Shown here: piece after piece, positions 29,771-38,884 of the stretch | Layout of the letters: each line of letters opens with the position of its first letter | How positions within the stretch are numbered: the stretch's first letter is position 1 | Origin: FEN-1073 sp963780865 | Lineage (GTDB): Bacteria > Chloroflexota > Anaerolineae > Anaerolineales > RBG-16-64-43 | DNA: 64,000 nt | NCBI GenBank assembly: GCA_963780865.1 | Contig: CAWADT010000029.1 | Coordinates: 1-64,000 of the forward strand | Reading direction: 5' to 3' | Position numbers and translations under genes: made by a program | Notes under the pieces: model-generated | Databases searched by the model: none | What the model was told of the DNA's origin: nothing | Seen by the model: the letters and a program-made list of their open reading frames with translations, nothing else

Positions 29771-30994
29771 ATGTTTCTACGGACGATCAACTCCCTTAAA
29801 ACTTTCATTCGCCAAATCCTAAGCCAATTGGGATCTTTCGGAAAGCGGTTCCGTCTCCCCCACCCGCCCGCGGCGGCAGCCCTGCGAAAGTATCTGAAGA
29901 TTCGTTACCTTCTCCTGGGGGGAGCGCTCGGGATGGTCGTTCTCTGCTCTGCGATTTATGCGAGCGTCCGGTCGTATGCCCCCGTGGCGGCGCACGAGGC
30001 GGCCGCCACACTTACTCCCACCCCCTTCCTCCCGGCGACATCCACCGCCACTCCCTTTGAACCCGAAGGCATAAGCACGCCCACCGATCTTCCGTTCGCG
30101 GTCTCCCCGCTCCGGACCCCGACCCTCGCCGGAAATGCGCCGCCCTGGGCTCCGTACGCCGGGCCGATCTACCCCCCGCTGATCGAGGTTCCCAAACCGG
30201 TGGAGGAATTTGCCGCCAGCGCCGACATCCTGAACATCGCCCTACTCGGAGTGGACTTGCGCCCGGCCGGAGGATCCTTCAACACCGACACCATCATGAT
30301 CCTCACCCTCAACCGGGCCAAGAAGACCGCCGCCCTGATTTCCTTCCCGCGCGATTTATACGTCTACATCCCCGCCTACGGAATGCAGCGGATCAACGCC
30401 GCGTTCGGAGAGGGCAACGCGCTCAACTATCCGGGCGCCGGATTCGGCCTGTTCCAGGATACGATGCGCTACAATTTCGGGATCACCATCGACCATTACG
30501 CCCTGATGAACTTCTGGGGTTTCCAGGATCTGATTGACAGTCTGGGCGGGATCGACGTGTACTCCCAGTACAGCCTGACCGACAAGCGCCAGGGAATGGG
30601 CACCTTCACCCTGGGAGCCGGATTGCACCACATGGACGGCGAGATGGCGCTCTGGTACGTCCGGGCTCGGAAAACAACGAGTGATTTCGACCGCGTCCGG
30701 CGCCAGCAGGAGGTGATTCTCGGCATCGCTCAAACCCTGTTGAACAAGAACGTCCTCTCGAACATCCCCGGTTTCTTCGTCACCCTCGCCAAATACGTCG
30801 AAAGCGATCTGACGTTGGATGCGATCACCCCCTTCGCGGATATGGCCACATCGATTACCCCCTCGTCGGTCGGCCGGGCAACCCTCATCCCCAACACGTA
30901 CGGAACGAACTGGATCACACCCGACGGCGCGATGGTCGTGCTGCCGAATTACCCCGCCATCCACGACCTCCTGGCCGGGTACCTCGGCTCCTGA
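29771..30994 (+). CDS. LytR-CpsA-Psr family cell-wall ligase
   Basis: 407 aa. An N-terminal basic stretch, one membrane segment (YLLLGGALGMVVLCSAIYAS, about 47-66) and a Pro/Thr-rich linker precede the LCP domain. Family features: LLGVDLRPAGGSFNTDTIMI, LISFPRDLYVYIPAYGMQRI with the conserved Arg and Asp, NFWGFQDLIDSLGGIDV, DGEMALWYVRARKTTSDFDR and RRQQEVI, which include the polyprenyl-phosphate and metal contacts. LCP proteins transfer lipid-linked glycans to peptidoglycan or other acceptors outside the membrane. The start at 29771 is preferred because the -10 element overlaps the earlier ATG. It is the first clearly intact gene right of the probable junction. Confidence 0.9.
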   Translation: MFLRTINSLKTFIRQILSQLGSFGKRFRLPHPPAAAALRKYLKIRYLLLGGALGMVVLCSAIYASVRSYAPVAAHEAAATLTPTPFLPATSTATPFEPEGISTPTDLPFAVSPLRTPTLAGNAPPWAPYAGPIYPPLIEVPKPVEEFAASADILNIALLGVDLRPAGGSFNTDTIMILTLNRAKKTAALISFPRDLYVYIPAYGMQRINAAFGEGNALNYPGAGFGLFQDTMRYNFGITIDHYALMNFWGFQDLIDSLGGIDVYSQYSLTDKRQGMGTFTLGAGLHHMDGEMALWYVRARKTTSDFDRVRRQQEVILGIAQTLLNKNVLSNIPGFFVTLAKYVESDLTLDAITPFADMATSITPSSVGRATLIPNTYGTNWITPDGAMVVLPNYPAIHDLLAGYLGS

Positions 30995-31044
30995 AATACC
31001 TCCCCGCTCTCCACAAAAACAACCCAACCACTTCCTTCACCGCT

Positions 31045-31073
31045 TGACACCAGTGCCCGCCCGGAATACATTG
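31045..31073 (+). promoter_or_regulatory. promoter before recombinase-like gene
   Basis: TTGACA (31045-31050) and TACATT about 17 bp downstream form a reasonable sigma-70-type pair, ending about 15 bp before the ATG at 31088. Confidence 0.4.
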
Positions 31074-31087
31074 GATACCATCCGCAT

Positions 31088-32107
31088 GTGATTACTTTCT
31101 TGGGGAAAGGGCCCCCAAACCGCCGGACAATCATGGCGCCAACTGTGGACATCCTTGCCAGGGAAAATACCGGCGATTTGCGCGGGGAGGATTCTCTCAG
31201 CGCGGCGATCTCGGTTTGGGAACAATCCTTGCGGGACAGCGGCAACGCCCGCAATACGGTTAACGCCTTTGTCACGGATCTGCGCCTGTTGCTGCATTAC
31301 CTGGGAGGCGGGCGCGCCGTGAACGGAATCTCCACCCGGGATCTGCAGGAATTCTTCCGTTGGATGGAAACCGAACGCGGAGTACCCTGCAGCCCTAAAA
31401 CGTATTCGCGCAGGATCACCTCGGTTAAATCCTTCTTCCGCCGCCTAACCGAAGTTGGCATCCTTGCCGCCGATCCGGCCGCGGCCGTGGTCCAGCGTCT
31501 GGTCCAAAGCCCGCTGCCGGAAATTCTCACCCTCGCGGAAGCCCGGCGGGCGTTGGCGGCGGCGCGCGGCCTGCGCGCGGCCCCCGGTCAGGCTCAACCC
31601 GACGACCGGCCGTTCGTTCTGGTTGCGCTGTTGCTGCAAAGCGGAATCAAAAAGGGGGAATGCATCGGATTGAAATTAAACCACGTCGAAACCGGCGGGG
31701 CCGAGCCCTACCTCTTCGTCCGCTACGGAAATCCCCGCCAGCGCTTCAAAGAAAGGAAAATCGCGCTCTCGCGCGATTGGGTGGATGCCTACGCGCGCTA
31801 CCGGGAGGAATACCATCCGTCCGACCGGGTCTTCCCATGGTCCCCGCGGCGGCTGGAGTACCTGCTGGAAGAGATCGGCGGCCGCGCCGGACTATCCAAA
31901 CATCTTTCCTTCGATATGTGCCGCTGGACCTGCGCGGTGCTGGACCGCCGGCGCGGCCTCGAGCCCGACGCGGTCCGCCAAAAACTCGGCCTGAGCCGGA
32001 TGCAATGGCGCGAGGTCGGAAAAAAAATCGAGCGGCTGATGGAATCCGTGCCGGAAGAAAATCCACCCGATGTGCTATACTCGCTCTCCATGGAGGACGC
32101 CGCGTGA
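31088..32107 (+). CDS. tyrosine-recombinase-like protein lacking catalytic residues
   Basis: 339 aa (325 if the ATG at 31133 is used). The N-terminal SAM-like core-binding domain is clear: LRDSGNARNTVNAFVTDLRL, SPKTYSRRITSVKSFFRRLT. The C-terminal catalytic fold is present but its residues are changed. The first Arg box reads LQSGIKKGECIGLKL (Lys for the catalytic Arg), the HxxR box reads HLSFDMCRWTCAVL (Asp at the His position), and no tyrosine nucleophile follows; the position reads MQWREVGKKIE. The beta-hairpin lysine (FKERKIALS) remains. It probably binds DNA without cutting. Its stop overlaps the GTG of the sensor kinase by 4 bp, so it may work with that kinase rather than as an integrase. 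Confidence 0.75.
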   Translation: MITFLGKGPPNRRTIMAPTVDILARENTGDLRGEDSLSAAISVWEQSLRDSGNARNTVNAFVTDLRLLLHYLGGGRAVNGISTRDLQEFFRWMETERGVPCSPKTYSRRITSVKSFFRRLTEVGILAADPAAAVVQRLVQSPLPEILTLAEARRALAAARGLRAAPGQAQPDDRPFVLVALLLQSGIKKGECIGLKLNHVETGGAEPYLFVRYGNPRQRFKERKIALSRDWVDAYARYREEYHPSDRVFPWSPRRLEYLLEEIGGRAGLSKHLSFDMCRWTCAVLDRRRGLEPDAVRQKLGLSRMQWREVGKKIERLMESVPEENPPDVLYSLSMEDAA

Positions 32108-34734
32108 ACCTCGCCAGCGACCGCGATCGCCGTAATTTGGAAGTCATCTACAACCTCAGCCGGGAGCTCTCGCGGTATCTGGACCTTTCCGAGGTGCTCA
32201 GCCGCACGCTCGAGCTGATGGTGGAATCGCTCAACGCCGCGGGCGGAAGCATCGCGGTGGTGGGGGAAGGCGGAAAAGTTCTGGACGCTTCCGTTGCGGT
32301 GGGAGGGTCCATCATTCCCCGGGCCGTGCTGCAGCTTGCGCCGGCGCTTCGCCAGGGATTGGCCGGCTGGGTGCTATCCAACGGCAAAGTGGCGCTGGTC
32401 GAGGATACGCAAAACGATCCGCGCTGGATCCCCTCCGATCCGAGCCTGGCTTCCACGTATACCCACGCGTCGCAACCAACCCGCTCCGCGGTCAGCGCGC
32501 CGCTGCAGGGGCGCGAGGGCGTGGTCGGGGTGATCACCCTGGTGCATCCTGCGCCCGGCCATTTTTCCAGCGAAGACCTGCAACTGCTGGCGGCGATCGC
32601 GGAAACCGTCGGCCTGGCGGTGGAAAACGCGCGGCTGTTTACTCTGGAGCATCAGCGGCGAATGTTCGCCCTCACCCTCCAGGAAGTGGCCCGGACGATC
32701 AACTCCTCGCTGGATCCGGAGAAAGTCTTCCCGCTCATCCTCGAACAGCTTTCCCAGGTGGTGAAGTTCAATTCGGCCTCGCTCCTGCTCCACAGCGGCG
32801 ACGTGCTGCGGGTCGCGGCATCGCGGGGCTTTGCCCAGTCCTCTAAAATTCAGGATTTCCAATTTCCCTACCAGAAGGACAACCCCTCCTGGCGGACATT
32901 CAAAGAACGCAAGGTCGTGATCATCGACGACGTGCAAAAGGATCCGGGTTGGGTGGGTTCCGACAATATTCCGGAAACTTCGAAGATCCACGGTTGGCTC
33001 GGCGTTCCGCTCCTGATGCTCGACCAGCCGGTGGGCGTGCTCACCGTGGACAGCTACCAGCCGAATGCCTATACCCAGTCCGACGCGCAGTTGGTGCTGG
33101 CATTCGCCGACCAAACCGCCTCGGCAGTTGCCAACGCGCGCCTGTACGCCGAAAGCCAGCAGCAGACGCGCACCATGGCGCTCATGGCCGAAACCACGCG
33201 CATGATCGTCTCCAGCCTGGACCTGACCGAGGTGCTCAACCAGGTCCTGACCCGGGTGGTCGCGTTGCTGGGCGTGGAGGCGGGCTCGATCGCCCTCAAG
33301 GATGAATCAAGCGGCGATCTGGTGTACCGCAGCGCCACCGGGCCCAAGAGCTCATTCGTCAAAGACTTGCGCCTCAAACCCGGGCAGGGAGTGGCCGGCT
33401 GGGTTGCGCAAAACGGCCGCCCGCTGGTCGTGGCGGACACGCGTCTGGACGACCGGTTCTATGCCAAAATCGACGAGCAGACCGGATTCGCCACGCGAGC
33501 GATCGCCTGCGTTCCGATCCTGCTGCGCGAGAAAATACTCGGCGTGGTGGAGGTGATGAACCCGCGCCGCGGGACGTTCAGCGAGACCTCGGTGCAGGTG
33601 CTGGAGTACCTCACCGGTCTGGCGGCGTCCGCCATTTACCACGCCCAGTTGTTCGCCGCCACAAGTTCCGCCGAACAGCGCTATCTCACCCTGTTCCAGG
33701 ACAGCATCGATCCCATTCTCATTACCGACCTGGACGGCAAGATCGTCGACGCTAACGCGCGCGCGCTGCAGTTCACCGGTTACACGCGCGAGGAACTGCT
33801 CAAATTGCGCATCCAGGCCCTGCACCCGATCTACACCGGCAAGCTCGGCCAGCGGTTTTCCGACATCCCTCACGGCGAAGTGCGCAACTACGAAAGCCGC
33901 CTGCGCACCAAGAGCGGCAACCAGGCGCCGGTGGAGCTGTACATCAAGCGCATTCCCGGGCCGGACAGGGAACAGGATACGGTCCAGTGGATCGTGCGCG
34001 ACATCACGGAACGGGCCGAACTCGACGAACTGCGGTCCGACCTGACCTCGATGCTTTTCCATGATATGCGCTCGCCGCTGGGCAACGTGATTTCCAGCCT
34101 GCAGCTGCTCAACGACCCGCCTCCCGCCGACGAGACGGTCCGCTCGCTGCTTTCGATTTCCCTCCGCTCGGCGCGGCGCCTTTCGCGGATGATCAACTCG
34201 CTGCTGGACCTGCGCCGTCTGGAAGAAGGCCGCGCGGTCATCCGCCGCACGAAGGTCTCCCTGGCGGCGCTGGCGGCCGAGGCGGTCGAGGAAGCCCAGC
34301 CGGTGGCGGAAGGCAAAGGGATCATCCTGCAGATGCACATCCCGCTCGCGCTGCCCACCGTCGAAGCGGATTCCGACATGATCCGGCGCGTGATCAGCAA
34401 CCTGCTGGACAATGCGGTCAAATACACGCCCAGCGGCGGGAACATCCGCCTGACGGCGGAAAGCGCGGAGCAGGGCGTGCTGTTCTCGGTGGCCGATTCC
34501 GGTCCCGGGATTCCCACCGAGGAACGCCACCGCATCTTCGACAAATACAGCCGGATCGAACGCGTGGGCGCGCCCAAGGGGCTTGGCCTTGGGCTGGCCT
34601 TCTGCCGTCTGGCGGTGAAAGCGCACGGCGGCCGCATCTGGGTGGATTCGCCCGCCGAGGGCGGCGCGGTGTTCCGCTTTACCCTGCCGCAGGTTCCCGC
34701 CACCGAAGACGTCGAAGCACCCGCGCCCGCCTAA
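32104..34734 (+). CDS. GAF-GAF-GAF-PAS sensor histidine kinase
   Basis: 876 aa from the GTG at 32104, which overlaps the preceding stop (GTGA). Three GAF domains are recognisable: about 25-180 (LSRELSRYLDLSEVLSRTLE), about 195-350 (EVARTINSSLDPEKVFPLIL) and about 365-520 (ETTRMIVSSLDLTEVLNQVL). A PAS domain follows (about 525-640; RYLTLFQDSIDPILITDLDG), then a HisKA box MLFHDMRSPLGNVISSLQLL and a HATPase domain with RRVISNLLDNAVKYTPSGG and KGLGLGLAFCRLAVKAHGG. No transmembrane segment, so it is a soluble multi-signal sensor. No response regulator is adjacent. The co-translated DNA-binding recombinase-like protein is its nearest partner. Confidence 0.9.
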   Translation: MNLASDRDRRNLEVIYNLSRELSRYLDLSEVLSRTLELMVESLNAAGGSIAVVGEGGKVLDASVAVGGSIIPRAVLQLAPALRQGLAGWVLSNGKVALVEDTQNDPRWIPSDPSLASTYTHASQPTRSAVSAPLQGREGVVGVITLVHPAPGHFSSEDLQLLAAIAETVGLAVENARLFTLEHQRRMFALTLQEVARTINSSLDPEKVFPLILEQLSQVVKFNSASLLLHSGDVLRVAASRGFAQSSKIQDFQFPYQKDNPSWRTFKERKVVIIDDVQKDPGWVGSDNIPETSKIHGWLGVPLLMLDQPVGVLTVDSYQPNAYTQSDAQLVLAFADQTASAVANARLYAESQQQTRTMALMAETTRMIVSSLDLTEVLNQVLTRVVALLGVEAGSIALKDESSGDLVYRSATGPKSSFVKDLRLKPGQGVAGWVAQNGRPLVVADTRLDDRFYAKIDEQTGFATRAIACVPILLREKILGVVEVMNPRRGTFSETSVQVLEYLTGLAASAIYHAQLFAATSSAEQRYLTLFQDSIDPILITDLDGKIVDANARALQFTGYTREELLKLRIQALHPIYTGKLGQRFSDIPHGEVRNYESRLRTKSGNQAPVELYIKRIPGPDREQDTVQWIVRDITERAELDELRSDLTSMLFHDMRSPLGNVISSLQLLNDPPPADETVRSLLSISLRSARRLSRMINSLLDLRRLEEGRAVIRRTKVSLAALAAEAVEEAQPVAEGKGIILQMHIPLALPTVEADSDMIRRVISNLLDNAVKYTPSGGNIRLTAESAEQGVLFSVADSGPGIPTEERHRIFDKYSRIERVGAPKGLGLGLAFCRLAVKAHGGRIWVDSPAEGGAVFRFTLPQVPATEDVEAPAPA

Positions 34735-34754
34735 TCCCCTTTTCCGGAGCTCGC

Positions 34755-35636
34755 ATGCCCAGACTTCCCGCACACGTCATTGTCGAAACCAATTGCCGCG
34801 GACATTCCGTCGCCGCCATTACGGGGGCCCGCGGAATTCTCTGCGTGGATACCCCTTTGCTCCCGACCGAAGCGGAGATTTGGAAGAAGAAGCTGCTGGA
34901 GAAGATCCATACGATTTCGTACATCATCCAGATGGACGCCTCCCCCGACCGCGCGTTCGCCGCGGCCCACTTGGCGTCGGTATACGAAGGCCAGCCGCCC
35001 ACGCTGCTGGCCCACCAGCAAACCACCGACGCGCTGAAAATTCTGCAGGATTCATACAAGAACAGCCCGCTGCTGGCCGCGCTGGAAGCCACTTCCTTCG
35101 GCCTCGATCCGCTATCGTTGCGCTGGCCCCGTCCCGCCATGGCCTTTAACGGATCGATGACCCTCCATTGGAACCCGGCGACGGTCGTCCTGCGTCACGC
35201 GCCTTCCACCACCCCGGGCGCCTGCTGGGTCCACCTTCCCGGCGAGGAAATCCTCTTTATCGGCGACGCGGTTTCGGTTTCCCTGCCGCCGCTACTCCAC
35301 GAAGGACGGTTCGACGCCTGGCTGGAGACTCTCGCCGCCTTGCGCCACGCCCCCTTCAAGGATTGCCGGCTGTTCTGCTCGCATGGCGGATGGATCGATG
35401 CCGACGCGGTGGCGAAATTTTCCAACTTCTTGCGCGCCGCCCAGCGCAAAGCCGCCGCCATCCGAGAGAAAGCCGATCCCCAGAAGGATATCGCCCTCGC
35501 GGCCCAGTCCCTGCTGGAATTTTTCACCTTCCCCGCCGACCGCAGGGATTTCCTGCTGCGCCGATTGCAGATCGGACTGCGCGCGCTGTGGGAACGCGAG
35601 CGCGCGCCGCTACCGGATAGGTCTACCGCAGCGTAG
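34755..35636 (+). CDS. metallo-beta-lactamase-fold protein with degenerate metal site
   Basis: 293 aa. The fold elements of an MBL hydrolase are visible (GILCVDTPLLPTEAE; WVHLPGEEILFIGDAVSV; CRLFCSHGGWID), with the GDAV aspartate and SHG histidine retained. The main HxHxDH motif is missing: the corresponding place reads YIIQMDASPDRAFAA, with no histidine. Metal binding is therefore doubtful, as in flavodiiron-like or RNA-binding relatives that lost activity. It follows the sensor kinase after 20 bp on the same strand and probably shares its transcript, which ends at the terminator near 35800. Confidence 0.7.
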   Translation: MPRLPAHVIVETNCRGHSVAAITGARGILCVDTPLLPTEAEIWKKKLLEKIHTISYIIQMDASPDRAFAAAHLASVYEGQPPTLLAHQQTTDALKILQDSYKNSPLLAALEATSFGLDPLSLRWPRPAMAFNGSMTLHWNPATVVLRHAPSTTPGACWVHLPGEEILFIGDAVSVSLPPLLHEGRFDAWLETLAALRHAPFKDCRLFCSHGGWIDADAVAKFSNFLRAAQRKAAAIREKADPQKDIALAAQSLLEFFTFPADRRDFLLRRLQIGLRALWERERAPLPDRSTAA

Positions 35637-35677
35637 TCATTTCTGACGCAAAAGGAAGCCTTCGCGAGCGGGGGAGA

Positions 35678-35709
35678 GCGCAAGTTCGAATTGATCTATG
35701 AACTTGCGC
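35678..35709. repeat. inverted repeat, 10-bp arms
   Basis: GCGCAAGTTC and GAACTTGCGC are separated by 12 bases. It lies between the MBL-like gene stop and the terminator; it might be an additional mRNA 3' hairpin. Confidence 0.5.
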
Positions 35710-35782
35710 GTTTGCGGAATGGGGACCCATGTCGGAAAAAGCAGCAGCCGGTCGAGCGAAAAAATCGACGCGGTTTTAATCC

Positions 35783-35820
35783 AAGACCGAGGCGGTTTTT
35801 CAAACCGCCTCGGTCTTTTT
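35783..35820 (+). terminator. rho-independent terminator
   Basis: Perfect 16-bp stem AAGACCGAGGCGGTTT / AAACCGCCTCGGTCTT with a TTC loop and a T run on the plus strand. It ends the recombinase-kinase-MBL transcript. It may also stop the opposing minus-strand transcript, but there the T run is poor. Confidence 0.85.
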
Positions 35821-35843
35821 CTACCTACGCTCCGGGTACCTCG

Positions 35844-37163
35844 CTAGGCCGGCGGAGTGATCCAATTGATTCCGAAATTCACCACCACTGCCCCGCCGGG
35901 AGCAAGATGGACCGTCACAGCGCCCGGCGACGTCCGATGATAGGAGGGATCGGGGAACGCGTAACTATGGCCCACGCAGTACGTGCCGATCAGCAGATTG
36001 TCGAAACCGTATGTTCCCGAACTGGAGAGACCTGCGGTTTTAAACCCGCTGGCCGGGCAAGCGCCCTGCCCCAGCACAATGCTGCCTTTGTTGACGCCGG
36101 GTTCGCCGGAATTGAGGACACCGTTTTCATCAAGATCCCGGAAAACCGTGCCGGATATCGAGCCGTAATATTCGCACAACCCCGCTTCCAGCCCGGTCGG
36201 GGTGAATCCATATGCGTCGCGGCAGGTATTATCCAACGCGTAGAGTGCCTTCAAAGGATATAGCGAGGTCTGCACCGGGTAGGGGGAGCCCGCTTCCGCC
36301 TGCGTGAAATGATCGTTGTAATCGAACCACTTCGGATTGCGCACGCCGGCATCCGCCAGGCCGTTCCATAGGAATTGCGTCGCGTCGCCGATCGCGGAAT
36401 ATTTAAACGCGAGTTGCACCTTCGCCCCGCCCTCGATCTGCCGGATCCAGGCCAGGTCCGGATCCGCGCCTACGCCGCTGGCGACCAAATTCTTATCGTA
36501 TCCGTCGCCGAGGGTCCAGGGCGCATTGCTGACCTGGGGTGTGGGCCCGCCCACGTCGAAGTTGGTGTCCTTCCACACTTCCACCCCGTTTGTGGTCCAC
36601 GTCCCGCTGGGCGGCGAGGCGCCCCAGACCAGGTATTCCCCGCGGCCGTCCTTGTTGGTGTCGAACTCCGCCCCGTACATCGTCTGCCCGATGCCCTCCG
36701 GTCGCGGCCCGGCATAGGTGAACGTGATGTACACCCACGGCGATTGGATTCTCATCTCCACCCGCGTCAGATCCACGTCGGGCAGGTAGACCATATCCGG
36801 GGCGGTGAAGGGACGCTCGTAGCGATTGTTCGAATAATCGTCGCCGCCGATCGCCTTCTTTTGCGCCGCATATTCTTTCGTGGAGATGTCGGTGATGTAG
36901 CGGGTGGCGCCGCTGGTGTCGACCGGGGTCATCAGATGGACGATGGTGTACGTTGGGGTTGGGCGCTGGGTATCGGTCGGTTGCATCGTATTCGAAGGGA
37001 CCGCTGCCGCCGTCCCCATGGCCGTCGCCCCGGCCGGAGCGGTTGATCCCGCCCCCGGCGCGGCGGTCGGTCCTCCCGCCGTCGCGCTGGAGAGATTGCA
37101 CGCGAGCAGCAAAGCCGCGCCCATGACGGTCAGCATAATGGTTTTTTTGGTGGCGTTAGACAT
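35844..37163 (-). CDS. secreted lipoprotein with SdrD-B-like C-terminal domain
   Basis: 439 aa from the ATG at 37163, which has AGGAGGGA seven bases upstream. The signal peptide ends in a lipobox (MGAALLLACNLSS), then a low-complexity Ala/Pro/Thr linker, then a large extracytoplasmic domain with YLPDVDLTRVEMRIQSPWVY, GAEFDTNKDGRGEYLVWG and IRQIEGGAKVQLAFKYSA, and at the end a prealbumin-like beta-sandwich (SISGTVFRDLDENGVLNSGE). DTNKDGRGE resembles a calcium-binding loop. Function unknown; surface-exposed. It is a clear paralogue of the next gene on the same strand. Confidence 0.75.
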   Translation of the reverse strand: MSNATKKTIMLTVMGAALLLACNLSSATAGGPTAAPGAGSTAPAGATAMGTAAAVPSNTMQPTDTQRPTPTYTIVHLMTPVDTSGATRYITDISTKEYAAQKKAIGGDDYSNNRYERPFTAPDMVYLPDVDLTRVEMRIQSPWVYITFTYAGPRPEGIGQTMYGAEFDTNKDGRGEYLVWGASPPSGTWTTNGVEVWKDTNFDVGGPTPQVSNAPWTLGDGYDKNLVASGVGADPDLAWIRQIEGGAKVQLAFKYSAIGDATQFLWNGLADAGVRNPKWFDYNDHFTQAEAGSPYPVQTSLYPLKALYALDNTCRDAYGFTPTGLEAGLCEYYGSISGTVFRDLDENGVLNSGEPGVNKGSIVLGQGACPASGFKTAGLSSSGTYGFDNLLIGTYCVGHSYAFPDPSYHRTSPGAVTVHLAPGGAVVVNFGINWITPPA

Positions 37164-37262
37164 GGAATTCCCTCCTGGAAAAATGATCGTTCTTCGGTTC
37201 ATCGAGTGAGCGCTGAACGCGCTTCCCCGGCGCGAGTTCGGCGCGGCCGGGGTTCAGCCTCC

Positions 37263-38641
37263 CTACCAGGGGATGCTCAAATTGATGACCTTCGTTTCCT
37301 CCGGCAGGAGGGTAACGGTCATCGGATTGGGATTGATCAATACCGCCGGGGGCGGAGAGTGGGTGTAGCCCAGGCAATACGTCCCCGTCGGAAGGTCGGC
37401 GAACGAAAACCTGCCCTGCGAATCCGTCACGGTCGCCTTGTATCCGGAGGATGGGCAGGCGCCCTGGCCGAGCGAAATGGTGTCGCCGCTTATAACCGCG
37501 CCGGATAGCTCGGTGGCATCGCATGCGCCGTTGTGGTTGATATCCCAGCAAAGCTGGCCGGAGATTGTTCCATAATACTGGCAAAGTCCCACTTCCGTTC
37601 CGGCCGGGGTGAACCCGTACGCGTCGCGGCAGGTGTTGTCCACGCCCCACAGCGCCTGGACCGGGTAGTAATCCGGTTGGATCGGAAGCGGCGAGCCGGC
37701 ATTGGATTGGGTAAAGTGGTCGTTGTAATCAAACCAGGCCGGATTCCGCACTCCCAGATCCGCCAGGCCGTTCCAGTAGAATTGCGGCGCGTTCCCGATC
37801 GCGGAATATTTGAAGGCCAGCTGCACTTTCGCTCCGCCCTCGAGCTGGCGGATCCACGCCAGATCCGGGTCCGCCCCCTGCCCTCCGGAAAATATTTTCA
37901 GATCGTATCCGTTTCCGCCCGTCCAGGGCGCGTCGCTCAGCTGCGGGCGCGGTCCGCCGACGTCGAAGTTGGTATCCTTCCAGACTTCCACTCCATCGGT
38001 CGTCCAATTCGGACCGGGAGGCGATGCCCCCCAGATCAGGTACTCCCCGCGTCCGTCACGGTTGAGGTCGAACTCCGCCCCGTACATCGTTTGCCCGATT
38101 CCATCCGGACGGGCGGAAACGAACTGGAAGGTGAGGTACACCCAGGGCGGATCGATCCGCATTTCCACCCGTTCCAGGTCGACGTCCGGAAGATAATCCA
38201 TCGCGGTGGCGGTGAATGGGCGCTCGTAGCGGTTGCCCGCATACACGTCCGACCCTGCGGGGACGCGTTTCTGCGCGGCATAATCCTTCGAGACGGGATC
38301 GGTGATGTAGCGCGTGGTTCCACTCGTCCCCGGAGGCGTGGATAGATGAACCACGGTGACGGTCGCGGTTTGGGTTGCGGTGGATGAGGCGGTAGGCGTG
38401 AAGGCCTGAGTCTGAGTGGTGGTCGGAGAAGGAGTGACGAGCGATCCGGGCGTCACAGAGCGATTCGGCCCGGGCGACCCGCCGGCCGAAGTGGAATATT
38501 GGGCGACGGCAAAAGCGAGCGCGGTTTGCGTGGCAGGCTGATTCGCAGCCGCCCGGCTCTCCAGGTTGCACCCCAACGCGAGCAGCGCCAAGGCAAAAAA
38601 ATAAAACCAGGGGGGTCGGAGCTTGCGTACGGATGCCACGG
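37263..38641 (-). CDS. secreted lipoprotein, paralogue of neighbour
   Basis: 459 aa from the GTG at 38641 (a longer start at 38717 exists but would precede the signal peptide). The signal peptide ends in LALLALGCNLES (lipobox), followed by a Thr/Pro linker and the same domain as its neighbour (YLPDVDLERVEMRIDPPWVY; GAEFDLNRDGRGEYLIWG; CRDAYGFTPAGTEVGLCQYY) and a C-terminal SdrD-B/Cna-B-like segment (ISGQLCWDINHNGACDATEL). The two proteins match almost throughout except in signal peptide and linker. They seem to be a tandem duplication, separated by about 100 bp. Role unknown. Confidence 0.75.
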
Positions 38642-38823
38642 CATCTCCCGCCAAAGAATCGGCACTTAGCCGGCAACGGCGCACTTCTATTGTATGCGGT
38701 CGGTTGACGGGATGCAACTAAAAGAAAAGTCCGCCATCCGGGAGCGGCGGGAATGGCGCCTCCGGTCCGGTCCCAGTCTGGTTAGGCAAGTTCGAGGCCG
38801 CCGGACGTTCCGGAAAATCCGAC

Positions 38824-38861
38824 GGAAAAAGAAAATGGCCGGCGAATTTCCGCCGGCCATT
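38824..38861 (-). terminator. rho-independent terminator of cyclophilin gene
   Basis: AATGGCCGGCG / CGCCGGCCATT with a six-base loop; on the minus strand the stem is followed by TTTTCTTTTT. It is 24 bp past the cyclophilin stop. Confidence 0.8.
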
Positions 38862-38884
38862 GGCAACTTTATCAGGGATGAAAA

